This document shows positions 10,786 through 21,668 of a stretch of DNA of 64,000 nucleotides, piece after piece. Each line of letters opens with the position of its first letter. Positions within the stretch are counted from its first letter, which is position 1. Source of the DNA: Podocnemis expansa (taxonomy: Eukaryota > Chordata > Testudines > Podocnemididae); NCBI GenBank assembly GCA_007922195.1, contig ML681981.1, positions 9,564,318 through 9,628,317 on the forward strand. The letters are read 5' to 3'. Position numbers and translations under genes: made by a program. Below the pieces are notes generated by a model. It was given only the letters and a program-made list of their open reading frames with translations, ran no database searches and was not told the origin of the DNA.

Positions 10786-12471
10786 TGGAGGGACAATTGG
10801 CCACAGTGGAAGAAAGGGAACGGGAAGCAGGAGGAAAAAGTGGAGATGTCACACACAATGAGATTGTATAGGGCAGTATAGGTTAGCCTAAAAGTGACTG
10901 GTTTTCTTGGTTTAGACACAGAATGTTTACAGAATGCCATGAATTTACACATTTTGTTGATCTGGTTGGACAGACATGGTGGTTGAGGCAATATCAGTAA
11001 TTTGACCAACTTCATTTCTCCATGTTGTTTCTCTGGAGGGAAGAATGGGACCTTGAACTATCTGTCATTTCTTTAATGTAATAACTAAGTCCTGATATTT
11101 TGGAGTTCAAATTGACACTCACATACACTAATGCCAGTTTTACACTCCAAAGGGACATTAGGAGGCATAAGTGAGGAAATCTGAATGTTGTATTAAGGTA
11201 CTCATATTTGCAAAATGGATTTGAAGTGTAATAAATGGTTACCATACTGCTATATTACTTGGTAATATAACTTAGATTGTTTTTTCAAAATATATTTTTA
11301 AATGTGTGTATTGCCTTTTTCATTCTATCTAACCGAAGGGTAGTAAATAATAAATGCAGTTCCATAGCCCAAAAATTCTGTGCCCCTTCTTCTGCTAGAA
11401 AGGTGGCTCTTAGAGGCCCAGGGTTGCGATCTTTGCTTCATTGTTAATTGGATCACTTATTCATTTCATCATTTCACTTACAAACACAGGACATGTATCA
11501 GAGACTAGGGAAGCTGCAAATTATTGACTTCCTAATTTTGAGGTAGACTCTTTACACAGGAACAAAAGACTTAAGACAAGTCTGCTTTAAAAAAAAGGTA
11601 AAAAGTATAAATTTGCTTTAGCAGGGCGTATACATTTAGGTAATATATCATATTGTAAATTTTCTCCCTCAAATGTCTTTGCTGTCTGAGATAATTTGTC
11701 AGTTGATCCATTATTGACCTTAGTTGACTGTCAAGCAAGAAGAGATTTGGTAAATGCCACTGCGTATTTTGCTAAATTAGGCCAATATGTTCTGTATAGA
11801 TTTATTTTTAATGCCCAGTGGATATACTCAGCAAAAAAACCCAAATTTTGTCTCCAGTACATAAACCCTCATCTGTTGCATCTGGATGGGGTCTGGTGTT
11901 TGGACCATTGGTAGTTCTAAAGCACTCAGTGACTTGAGGTGGGATATTGTGGTTAAAGTATAATTTGACAGGCCCCAGAATCTTCCTAATCTCTGGGCTC
12001 CCTTCATGCATGTGTGGGTCCCAGTCCAATTAGGCATTTGCAACCACTTCTTGGTACCATATGCATTGGTTATTGCTCCATAAAATATTTATAATTTTAT
12101 ATGGCATTTATGTCTGTCAATGATTGTTACAAACTAGCAAACACTGCGTTAACACTAAGTATTGTGATTAACAATGTGATAATTAAATAAAATATGATAC
12201 GTAATTGACTGAACACAACGCAATGCATAAGCAGAAACAATCAGGACAAACAAAAACACAAAACTGCATTTATTGGTTGCAGTAAAACATGGATACACAA
12301 ACTTTCAGTATCAGTATACATACATTTTTGGTTGAAGCTGACTTCAACCAAAACAGTTAGTTAGAATTTTGATTTCATTGGTGCACCTCCATCTTGAAGG
12401 CCAGTCTTTCTTGAGAGACCCTTAGTGCTAGTTGCTGCTCTCCAGTTTAAAAGTAACCATGATTTGATGTA
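10786..12471. other. Intronic DNA, nothing recognised
   Basis: AT-rich sequence with short open frames on both strands (for example 10746-11015 minus and 11808-12043 minus). None has a domain or codon-usage signal. No repeat was identified. Confidence 0.45.
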
Positions 12472-12750
12472 TTTTAAAGCAGAGATCTCAAACTCAAATC
12501 ACCACAAGAGTCATATGAGGACTAGTACGTTAGCCCAAGGGCCGCATCACGCATGAGTACTAGTATGTTAGCCAAGGGTCACACCAAGCATGAGCACTAG
12601 TGCGTTAGCTCAAGGGCTGCATCACTGAAACCTTTTCATACAATGATATTGTAAGTATCGATAGTGATAGTGTCATTGTGGGCCACAAGAAGTAATTTTA
12701 GAGGCTGCATGCAGCCCACAGGTCACTAGTTTGAGACCCCTGCTTTAAAG
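12472..12750. mobile_element. hAT-type MITE (CAGGGGTCTCAAACTC family)
   Basis: The element (12480-12742) begins CAGAGATCTCAAACTCAAATC and ends AGTTTGAGACCCCTG, a clear terminal inverted repeat. The flanks TTTTAAAG (12472-12479) and CTTTAAAG (12743-12750) match at 7 of 8. The phrase 'gaggactagtacgttagccc' is tandemly echoed twice more inside, so this copy has an internal duplication. Sister copies lie at 20862 and 39503. Confidence 0.85.
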
Positions 12751-12754
12751 TTTC

Positions 12755-13195
12755 CCACAATGCAAGTGGAGGCCTGTCAGATTTGTGGGACCTAGGAATG
12801 GTCTTCCTAGGCGTTCCCACGTACTTTAATCCCTGGGTGGGAAGGAGGAAATGCTGAGCCTTATGATGCCAAACTGTTTGAGGCCTAGGAAATCACGGGG
12901 GTACCTCTGTGATCCACAAATCCTGAATTAGGGGCCTAGGTTCTCCACATGACAACAAGAGAGAGGTACCTTACACTGCAGTCACAAACTCACCATGCTA
13001 GGCGGGGAGTTGCCTAAGACAGCTAATGGGAGACACTGACAAGAGGGATGTGTGTTAAATGCTTCCTCTCTCAAGACAAGTGCTTGTGTCAGGGTTCAAT
13101 GCCAGTGCCTAACTCTGCTAGTGATCCATGAAATAAGGGAGCATAGATACTTAGCTGCCTATGTTACATGCAAAACTTAATCAAAACAGCTAAGG
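12755..13195. repeat. Unclassified dispersed repeat (CCTAGG / TTAGGTGCC type)
   Basis: Rich in short phrases such as 'ggacctaggaatggtcttcc', 'gaggcctaggaaatc', 'tgtgatccacaaatcc' and 'gtgcctaactctgctag'. Similar phrases recur at 16260-16745, suggesting two diverged copies of one family. No terminal repeats or target duplication were found. Confidence 0.4.
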
Positions 13196-13559
13196 GGACA
13201 GGAAGACCTCCTGTTTAATATGTAGTTTAGGGGATGCTTAAGGCCCTTCTTTTTCAGTTTTTATTTTATTTAATTTTTCCTAGGAATTTATCAGTATTTA
13301 TTACTACAGCTACAAAAGCAAATACCAATTTGTGTGAAAAACAATTTCTGGGTAGATATTGCATTTATTTTGGTCACCATAAAAAAGTATGTAGCAGATT
13401 AATACTTTGAAGCAGAAGTAAAACATAATGCTATCTCGGAGTTTAAGAAAATGTATGTCTAATCTCCAAATAAAAGTTTTATTTGAATAAAAAGTTTACT
13501 ATTGTCAGCTTAAAACTATTAGCTTATAAATGTTTATACTTCATAAGTGGGCCTGATTT

Positions 13560-15070
13560 TTAAAAATATTTATAAACACTCAATCTTATGTAATTTCCAG
13601 AAGTCCTGTATTGTGTAGGCTTGCAGCAGTCTTTTTTAGGAGTCTTTTCCAAGGCCTGTTCTCCTAAAGTCTTAGATGTAGCTGCATTCAAAAATATTCT
13701 CTTCACATCAGCTGAGCCAGGTTGGACACTAAGGACTTGAGAAGCAGCATGGCTCAAAGTTGGAAGGTCAGTGTGGTGAACTTCCCAGAATTCAAGAGGA
13801 ACGACAGAATGATTGTCTGGGAAATGCACTGCCACTTAAACACAGAATTACTGTCTAGTTTTGCACTTTCTTTGTTGGAAGCCATTGTGTGACATACTCT
13901 TTACATTTATCAGCTGAGGCCACACTTTTACAGTGACTTTCCAGAATGATGATCTTCTGTGGAAAACTTATGGGGGCATATTGCGAGTGATAGTAACTAC
14001 TCACTTCTTTGACAGCACTTCGTGAAAACTTCTGAAAGGTTTTGCAAGGTTGTCCTGCTCAATGGCTGGCAATGTAGACACCTAAAGAATTTTTCTGGAT
14101 ATTTGAGAGAAAGTTCTGCAGAGATACTATTAACCAAAATGCCAAAGGCCTCTGTATTAGAATATGTGCTGTCTGTTAAAGAATTAGATTCCAGTATCTT
14201 CTGTGTGTTAAGTGGTTGAAATGTTTTAATCAGGAATTCAAGTTGTGTACAATGGCTTTGCCTAATTTCTTGTGTAGCTGCTTGTTTTCATCTCTTTGGC
14301 TTTTCTGCTGTTGAACCTTTATGAACAGAAAATTGCATTAAGATGCCCAGTGCCTTCTGAACATTGTGCAGCCAAATATAGATTAAACCATCTTGTCAGT
14401 ACCAGTGGAACTAGAGTGCTCCATTCAAACACAATCTCTTCACAAGCAGTGTGGAAGAGGATTTTGGTTTACTTGAATGCTTGAAAACTGTACCAGCATC
14501 TATTACAAACCTTTAAAAATCAGCCATTTTAGGAACACCCTGTTGCATGAGAGACTTCAATGTGCAGACAAACAGTTTTTCACTCCTCTTTGTATCTTGT
14601 GTGAACGCTGTGCACTAATCACTATTGCCAGATCCATCCAACTTAGTACATATTCGTTTAAAGTTTTACTGACACAAGCTGCAACTGTTTGACTATTTGC
14701 TGACTTTTCAAACTCTAATTCTGCCAAAATGAATGTAGGCTTTTTCACAACAAAATCAAAACATGAAAATAAGATCACCAATGTGGGGCGATCAAGAATA
14801 TCTGGTGATTTGTCAAAAATCAAAAAACTAATTATATTTCCTGCCAACCGCTCTTTAATTTTGTTGGCTAGGGCAGCAATATTCTCCTCAAAATTTCTTG
14901 GTCAGGTTGGTTGTATTTGTCAAGGATTTTTCAACTGAACAGAAATTTTGTATGAAGTTCCTGAAAGGACTGTTAGCAAGCCTATGGTTGCCCTGAGAGG
15001 AGAGTGCATGTACAAATTTACTTACTGCATTGTGTTGATCTCACTCTTTCTGCCATGCCTACATGGATAG
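13560..15070 (-). pseudogene. Decayed hAT-superfamily transposase
   Basis: The minus strand keeps two recognisable blocks. At 13560-13835 a 91-codon frame has PLEFWEVHHTDLPTLSHAAS followed by a VLSVQPGSADVKRIF step. This is the pattern of the hAT C-terminal dimerisation domain (EFW, PTL, then P-x-S-x-x-x-x-R-x-F). At 14557-14847 a frame with DILDRPTLVILF and FVVKKPTFILAELEFEK resembles the catalytic-core region of the same family. A tryptophan motif (LTRWFNLYLAAQ) lies between them near 14390. Several stops and frameshifts separate the blocks, so the gene is dead. In the genome such a protein would move hAT elements. It may or may not be the source of the MITEs here. Confidence 0.65.
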
Positions 15071-15600
15071 TGATTACAGTGTTTGCTTGTTTCTACTTTT
15101 GTCTTGTTTTAGCCTTTAGCGTTTTTCTCTCCAAATGTTCTTTAATACAGTTGGCCTGAGTGTCAGCTTGGGTGCTGCACCATTTACAGTGCATACACTA
15201 AACTTTAACCTTTTCTTCTGATTACTTCCTTGTGTTCTGAATTGTATTTTGATACAGATTTTTGTTTTCTTCCCCTTTTAGTGTGTTATATTTAAACTGT
15301 TATCCAGGAACAGCTTGAAATGTGTATGAGGTTGATGTGTGATTCATTAGTATCTTCAGATGGGCACACACTTCAGAGCCTGTGTGCATGCCCATTTGTT
15401 ATTGTTTGTATCTTTTAGACTAATACACAGACTTGGTTCAACAGACAGCTGTGCATATACACACAAACTAATAATGTATTATTGTAATGTGTTTCATTAG
15501 GAAAATTCAAGTTATTTGAATGATACAAAACAGGATGAAAATCAGAAAAAAACAAGTACTTTTTGTAAAACCCAGGATTATTTTTTTCAGTAAAATTTGG
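15071..15600. other. Intronic DNA, nothing recognised
   Basis: AT-rich sequence. A small imperfect hairpin lies at 15361-15394 (tgggcacaca ... tgtgtgcatgccca). No gene or repeat family was assigned. Confidence 0.4.
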
Positions 15601-16260
15601 TTTAAATTAAGAACAGGCGTTTATGGATACAGTAAATCACCTAGTACATCATACAGTAAATCATCCAGGATCAGTCCTAGATATTTTGGGGTGCCTATAT
15701 GTTTAACTAGTTGACTGCAGAATGTCACTTTGAGCTCAGTTTTGGCAGGCTTAGTATCTAAGCGAAAGGCAGAGGCCATTGGGTTGGGGGGGGTGCGGTT
15801 GGAATTGGCTGAGGTTTCCACTTTGGAAGTAATCTTCCATTGCTGAGAGGTCATTGGTGAGCATGTGGCTGATGGTCTGAAGATTTGTGTGTTGTACTGA
15901 TAGAGAATGTTATCTGCATATATAAATTTCCTGGATGTGTTTGGCATGTATCCTGTGCAGAGACTAAAGTGTGTAGGGGCCACAGCAGAACCCTGTGGGA
16001 AGTCAGAGTTCAGTGTCCTAGGCCTGTTGACTTAACCATCAAGGTAAACCCAAAAACAGAGATGGCATGTCATTGTAGCCAGTAGGCAGAAAGTTTGCTG
16101 GTAAGGGTTTCAGTAGAAGGCCCTTCCTACAAACTGTGCTGTACGTGAAACAGAAATCAACAAATGCAGCTCCTGTCTTTGGCCATTGCTGGAAACTTGA
16201 GTTGATGTGTCCACACACGGCAGCTATTTTGTCACAGCATCTCCTGTTTGGATGAAACCC
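15600..16260 (-). pseudogene. LINE reverse-transcriptase relic (CR1/Jockey-like clade)
   Basis: On the minus strand, GFHPNRRCCDKIAAV and then a TGAAFVDF step lie around 16250-16130. In another frame, NTSRKFIYADNIL is the altered YADD active site, and KTELKVTFCSQLVKHIGTP with PKYLGLILDDLL is the thumb-side PKYLG(V/I)xLD motif. These occur in the normal RT order but with several frameshifts, and the second catalytic Asp of YADD is Asn. It is a dead fragment of a non-LTR retrotransposon with no gene function. Confidence 0.65.
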
Positions 16261-16745
16261 TGCTCACTCCTAAGGTAGAAGAGAGGGAACTTAGGAAGTG
16301 GGAGACACCCAGTTTGAGACCCCCCCCCCGATCCAGTGGGCTGAAGAGTACAAGGGATGTCCTCCCTCCCCAACCTGTTTTTGTGTGATCGTGACTGAAG
16401 GGCCTGATCTTGAAGGCATGCTCAGAGACCACCTACTGGACTGGATCCTCACACACAGCTTGAGGCAGCTGAATTCCTATCTTTTCTGGTTCGTGAATTG
16501 CTCTGTGGCTTAGGCAGAAGGTGGGCATAGGACCTCTGGCATGAGGCAGTAGTGCATGTGCTCAGGTAGAAGATAGGTACCCAGGCACTTAAAGTGAGGC
16601 TTTGATGTGTGTGCCCAGAGGAAGAAACTTAGGTGCTGAACGAGTTTGGGCTCCTACAGGTTTAGGTGGGAGTTTTGTGAATTGTGGTGGTGTCTAAAAA
16701 TGAGAGTTATGCACCTAAGTATCTTTGTGGATCCCACCCTTGGTC
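16260..16745. repeat. Unclassified dispersed repeat, second TTAGGTGC-type copy
   Basis: Contains 'gaaacttaggtgctgaacga', 'gtttaggtgggagttttgtg', 'atgcacctaagtatctttgt' and 'ggatcccaccc', similar in style to 12755-13195. A C-run (about 10 C) lies at 16320. Short open frames on both strands here are repeat-derived. Confidence 0.4.
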
Positions 16746-17009
16746 ATTAGCTAAAGTCCTGCCCACCAACTGTTTGTGTCTTACTCCATCTGTTACCAGT
16801 AATTTATGCATGTGGAAGTTCTCGCCGAAGGAAACTGCAGGCATTCATCGTTTTTGAGATTCATAGCATCTTTTGGCAATCACTAAAAGGCATTTCTCCC
16901 TAAAAAGTAGGTGATGAAAGTGGCTTTCAGAAGGAACATTGAGATATTTACAGATTGCTGGAAATCTTGGTATGATCCACTTGTTCTTGAAGAGTGCTCA
17001 ATATATATA
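16746..17009. other. Intronic DNA, nothing recognised
   Basis: Unclassified. The 125-codon open frame beginning at 16911 runs into the following MITE and is not considered a gene. Confidence 0.4.
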
Positions 17010-17210
17010 ATAGAGAACTATGGTTTTCAACCTTTTTTTCTTGGTACCCAGCTGAAAAAGTTGTTTATGCCCATGACCCAACAATTATCTTTGAACAATG
17101 CATTCCAGTCTTTTGTCAGCGGCAGCAGGGGTGCCACAATCTGGTGTCAGAGGGTCTGTGGCCCAGTACTGGGTCCCGACCCTAAGTTAGAGAGCCACTT
17201 GTATAGAGGG
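17010..17210. mobile_element. hAT-type MITE (GGTTTTCAACC family)
   Basis: Left end CTATGGTTTTCAACCTTTTT and right end near AGAGAGCCACTTGT, matching the usual CAGTGGTTCTCAACC ... GAACCACTG pattern with decay. The flanks ATAGAGAA (17010-17017) and ATAGAGGG (17203-17210) agree at 6 of 8. The interior has 'cccagtactgggtcccgacc', a small palindrome also found at 25985. Confidence 0.6.
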
Positions 17211-17289
17211 AACGGGCGAGGGCTGACTTCCCTCACTGTGCATGAGGCACAGCTTGTCCGTCTCTCATGTGGCCTGGAGGAAGAGTGAA

Positions 17290-18110
17290 ACTCTGGCCCT
17301 CAAAAGTTTCTTAGGACCTACTATTAAAAGGGAAAAATACGTCTTCCCAGAGTTATGCACATTTGATGTCATTGTCACATCTTCACTCCTGTCAGTCAGT
17401 TTTGCTGCTGTTGATTCTGTCCTTGCCAGTCAGATCAATCTGTTCTGCTTCAAATAGTTCTTTGCAGGGCTGTGCTGCTTCCTCTTCTGTCTGGACCCTC
17501 TCTGCACATTGCTCCCCCTCTCTGCTTCTTGCCTCATGTGTCATGGAAAGAAAAGGCAGCTCAGGACAGTTCTGCCACTTCCCATCCTGTAACAAATGTA
17601 GTGGTTTCTCCAGGCACTCTGCTCTCTGCATTTCCGCTCTTCCAAAAGAACACTTCTCTGCAGCTGCCTCCATCCCTCCACAGAAGGACCCAACAGCTTC
17701 CTGAGCATAACTTCTGCAGACATAACACTGTTTTTGTCTGTGGGGGGCTTCCCACAGCTGCTTGAGTCGGCTCTGTTCCAGATAACCCATCCTTCTTTTC
17801 TCAGACGGTTTTGCCTTGCCTCTATTATACACGGCATTTTTGTGGCATAAATTTGGAAGCAAAAGGGATGGGTGCATTTTCTCCACTGAGATAGGTATTC
17901 TGTTCTGAGAACTCCTAGGAAGTATTTATGAGATTCACTTACTTCTCTCATACATACCTGAGATTCCAGGTACTGTACTGGTCTGACTTTCACCACCAGT
18001 TTAATAATCTTTCTGAATGCTTTCAAACACCTGTAAGTTGCAACTTCTGTCTGTAATTTTGTGTACAATGACCACTTGATCTCTTAGCTCCACCTTCATT
18101 TTCATTGTCC
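17290..18110 (-). other. Unclassified segment with overlapping open minus-strand frames
   Basis: GC is moderately above its surroundings. The minus strand is open for 164 codons (17392-17886) and, in another frame, 175 codons (17541-18068). The first product is rich in Glu, Lys, Cys and Arg (for example EAVGSFCGGMEAAAEK) and has no domain I recognise. Two long overlapping frames suggest low stop density rather than coding. It could be a retroelement LTR or UTR. I do not call a gene. Confidence 0.35.
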
Positions 18111-18171
18111 CTGACTAGTTTATTTACAGCATTAGAAATACATAAACTAGTCTGAGAGCTACTTGACACAT

Positions 18172-18278
18172 CTTTATTTCATTGTTCCAAAGTGGCAGCT
18201 GTGTTAGTCTAGTTTAGTAAAACAAACAAGGAGTCCTTTAAGTGCCACAGGACTTCTTTGTTTTACTTTATTTCATTG
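18172..18278 (+). mobile_element. 81-bp foldback retroposon with 13-bp TSD
   Basis: The 13-mer CTTTATTTCATTG occurs exactly at 18172-18184 and 18266-18278. The insert (18185-18265) is the family head (aaagtggcagctgtgttagt), the linker aaaacaaacaaggagtcc, and then directly the reverse complement of the linker side (tttaagtgccacaggacttc, ttgtttta). It is a nearly bare hairpin with a 5' single-arm head. Confidence 0.85.
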
Positions 18279-19000
18279 ACCAAGATAGCATGTGTTTCCC
18301 AAATTTATTGTCTAGTTCTTGGGAGTTAATATGGAATTACAGGTGTCTCAAATGTTTGCCTGCTCATCTGTCCGTCTCCTTTTTTAGTACAGGGAATATT
18401 GATTTGAAAGTTTGATTTTGAGGTAACATGCCACTATTGACCTTTTTAGTAGTTCCTACTTTGTTCTCAAGCCTGAAACTGATCTGAGAGTTTGATCTTC
18501 AAACAGTGAATGTAGTTCATGCTATTGCTCCACTTCCAACGTTTTTCTAGTAGTCTAATAATCTTTGATAGTTACTTGTCTGTATTAAATTGGACTTAAT
18601 CTTATCTGAAGAACAATATGTCCAATGTTTAAACTGTTCTGTCAGTAACAAAACACAGGCAGACAAAGACTTGTGGGATTTTATTGCTATATGCTGGCAG
18701 TCTTATAAAAAAACCTATGAAAAAACTGAGCTGTACCTCTTGGCCTGATAGAATTTAGCTCTTGCTGTCAAGTAGAACACGCATAAAAATGTCCTTTTAT
18801 ACCTTTAAAGCTCTGTCCCTTGGTGAATCCTCAGACCTTCAAGTTGGCTGTATTTTGCTTTCCTGAGTTCTGAATATATTGTCTTGATTTCTCCATTACA
18901 TTAAGACCACTCTGGCAATGCAGAGGGGCTGAAGCATAACTGAGAATTAAGCCCGCTGAGATTTTCTTCATTATTAATGCAGCCTTATGGCTTTGAAAAC
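18279..19000. other. Intronic DNA, nothing recognised
   Basis: AT-rich unclassified sequence between two foldback repeats. Confidence 0.45.
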
Positions 19001-19147
19001 TCTGTTTCACCTAATTCCAAAGGGATAGCTGTGTTAGTCTAGTTCAGGAAAACAAAAAAGGATGGGATTTTCTCCCACGAAAGCTCATGCGATAAATAAT
19101 TCATTAGTCTTTAAAAGTGCCACAGGACTCCTTGTTTGTTCTGTTCA
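19001..19147 (+). mobile_element. Foldback retroposon with imperfect TSD
   Basis: The head 'ccaaagggatagctgtgtta' and linker 'aggaaaacaaaaaagga' are followed straight away by inverted-arm sequence: 'tgggattttctcccacgaaa', 'gctcatgcgataaataattc' and 'gtgccacaggactccttgtt'. The flanks TCTGTTTCAC and TCTGTTCAC differ by one base of length and look like the target duplication. Confidence 0.7.
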
Positions 19148-19312
19148 CATAGGTCCTCCATGGCTAGCCCCTTGCATTTATTTTCATTCCATTCTGTAAG
19201 TTCACCCATCTTCAAAGCATCTGACAAAATGGGATTGTCTCCCACGAAGAAAGCTCATGCGAAAAATAAATCTGTTAGTCTTTAAGTGACACACGACTCC
19301 TTGGGTTTTTTC
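19148..19312 (-). repeat. Foldback-family arm in reverse orientation
   Basis: Reads 'ccttgcatttattttcattc', 'catcttcaaagcatctgaca', 'gggattgtctcccacgaaga' and 'aataaatctgttagtcttta', ending 'gacacacgactccttgggtt'. The same middle block (cttgcatttattttcattcc) appears at 52900, and in reverse complement near 30950, so it belongs to the full-length family body. Confidence 0.7.
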
Positions 19313-19739
19313 CCCCCCCTGGAATATGGACATTCATGGTTCTCCCTGGCTACGGAGGTTTTTCTATGGTTTCTTCCTTTTGTAGCAATCAAGATAGCAG
19401 AGGTGACCTGATAAGTAGCCTCTTTTTTAATGTAAAGATGAACAAATTCCAATTTGAAATAGGTGCTTCAGTGTTTGTTTCACAGAACAGATTTGTAACT
19501 GAAAAGATAAAGAGATTGTATCTACTGGAATTAAAGTAAAGACTAAGCTAAATAACAGGATGGAAAATAAACCCAAACCTTGTAATATTCTAAAACTGGA
19601 CATGGAATACACATTTGTTGGAGGAGCTGAACACTGTCAAATTTGCTATACCTTATTAGTTCTTGACAGCAGACATTCATTTAAAATTAACATTAACTCT
19701 AACATTTTGTATGAAGGTAGAACAAATATGCTAAATCTC
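19313..19739. other. Intronic DNA, nothing recognised
   Basis: Short open frames only. A C-run lies at 19312-19319. Confidence 0.4.
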
Positions 19740-19965
19740 ATTGGAAAGGCTCATAGACTCATGGTCTTTAAGGCAAGAAGGGCACACCATGACCATCTCA
19801 CACCTCACTGCACACTGCAGATCCTCACACTGTAGAAGACCCATAACCTCTGACTGAGGAACTGAAGTTCTCAAATCTTGACTTAAAAACTTCAAGTTAC
19901 AGAGAATCCACCATACACTCTAGATCAAACCAGCAAGAGACCCATGTATCTACCAATACAAGAAA
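19740..19965 (-). mobile_element. CR1 LINE 3' fragment, antisense
   Basis: The phrases 'tcatagactcatggtcttta', 'aggcaagaagggcacaccat', 'gaccatctcacacctcac' and 'cttcaagttacagagaatcc' follow the reverse complement of CR1 3' UTR in the usual order. Confidence 0.7.
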
Positions 19966-20853
19966 CAGAGATTAGATTCCTAAACTTCAAACCTGAACAC
20001 AGTTAGCACTGTGGCAAGCCTTGTAGCTAGAGCTTGGTGATTTTTCATATGGGGGGGGGGTTCCCAAAGATGTTTTGGGGAAAAAGTAGACTCAGTGCTG
20101 TGTAAACATGAATTCATATTTGATGTATAAATTGTTCAAAAATCTGAAAAAAAACTGAAATGAAAAATGTTGATTTTTTGTTTGAAACTAGTTTTAAAAT
20201 TACCTTTTAATTATTAAAAGATAAAAATTACTTTTTCAGAATTGCCAATGAATCAAAAAGGTCATTGTTCACTCAGCTCTACTTGTAGCATTTTGGACAA
20301 ATATAATAAAAATGATGGGATGGATACACTAGAGTACGAAAATTTTTCTTTTCATTGTGTTGACCTGTCAACAGCCTAACAAAACCCATCTTCAGCTTTT
20401 AACACTCTGGACACAAGATCATTGTGGCCCAAGAAATTGTTTCCTTGCTATAGTACCTAAAAGGTACATCCTGGAACAATGCAGTATTAACATTTTGAGG
20501 ATAAATACATGCTTTCTGAGTATCTCTCACCCTCCCATCTCCTGAAAAGTAAGCCTTCCTCCTCTTCTCTTTATCTTTTGTTCTCCCTACTATGAGAGGC
20601 TCAGCTCTGACTGCTGGAAAAGAGTCTCATTCTTATTTCCAGTGATCTGCCTCTGCACTTAGCCACTCTTATCCCCAGGCCTTTTCTGCAGTTTCACTCT
20701 GCCTCCACTCTCCACTCTGTTGTGTTTGCAAGCTTTCTTCTTTTCCTTCCTGTGTGCACCCTAGTTTTTCCTCCCAGATGTCATTCTGCTGCATGGGTCT
20801 TTCAGAAATATGTCTATAAGGGCCTCCCTTGCTTTGCTCCATTGTATTTCAGT
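19966..20853. other. Intronic DNA, nothing recognised
   Basis: A G-run lies at 20052-20061. Toward the right end the DNA is C/T-rich on the plus strand, and this continues on both sides of the next MITE (about 20550-21330). No family was assigned. Confidence 0.4.
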
Positions 20854-21057
20854 CCCTAGACCAGGGGTGTCAAACTCAAATCACCATGAGGGCCATGTGA
20901 GGACTAGTACATTAGCCTCAGGGCTGCACCATTGAAACCTTTTCATACAATGATATTGCAAATATAGGTAATGATAGTGTCATTGTGGGCCTCAGGAAAT
21001 AGTTTTAGGGGCTGCATGTGGCCTGCGGGCCCCACATTTGAGACCCCTGCCCTAGAC
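20854..21057. mobile_element. hAT-type MITE with perfect 8-bp TSD
   Basis: The element (20862-21049) starts CAGGGGTGTCAAACTCAAAT and ends CACATTTGAGACCCCTG. It is flanked by identical 8-mers CCCTAGAC (20854-20861 and 21050-21057). It has no coding capacity. The interior has 'cattgtgggcctcaggaaat', shared with the copies at 12480 and 39503. Confidence 0.92.
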
Positions 21058-21321
21058 AATGCTTCTCTCTGCTCTTCAATCTCCCTTTTTAGCTTTCCTC
21101 ACTGTCCTAAATTAGACTCCTGTTCCTACTTTTTTTGTCCCCTCTTCCAGTTTTTCCTGTCTCTTTCAACTCTCAACTCAACTCTTCCTTCATGCATTCC
21201 CAGTTCCTACTCCTTTTTTCATCCTCCCTTTAGGGCATCTCCCCATCCCTTTTAATCTAACTACCTCTGCTTCCTCCCACCCCTTTGCTCTCATCTTTGC
21301 CTTTGCCAGTTCCACTACTAA

Positions 21322-21490
21322 TTCTTTGAGCGCTGCTCGGATACATTCAGAAATAGGTGTTGCCATGGTGGAGCGCCTGATTAGTTGGAACTTTTTACCC
21401 TAGCCTGTCAGGAGAGAGCAGGCAGCCACCGCCCCCTGCACCACCCCGTGGCTGTATATGTGGCCGCTGCCCGACCCCTCCCCAGTTTCA
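21322..21490 (+). repeat. DIRS left terminal inverted repeat
   Basis: From 'ttctttgagcgctgctcgga' through 'cattcagaaataggtgt', 'gcctgattagttggaacttt' and 'gtggctgtatatgtggccgc' to 'cccctccccag'. The same blocks occur in reverse complement at 25692-25842. Confidence 0.8.
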
Positions 21491-21668
21491 TTTCTTCCAC
21501 CTTTGTGTCTGTTATGTAACTGCCCGCTCCTTGTGCTTTGCAAGCAGCCTGTCCTTCATTCACTTTATGAGCTTTTCGTCCGACTGGGAGCATCTGTTTG
21601 TAGACCTATTTCCACTGAAGAAGGTCTCCCCTCCTGGGCTGGAACATCGCACTTCTTCATCATCCACC

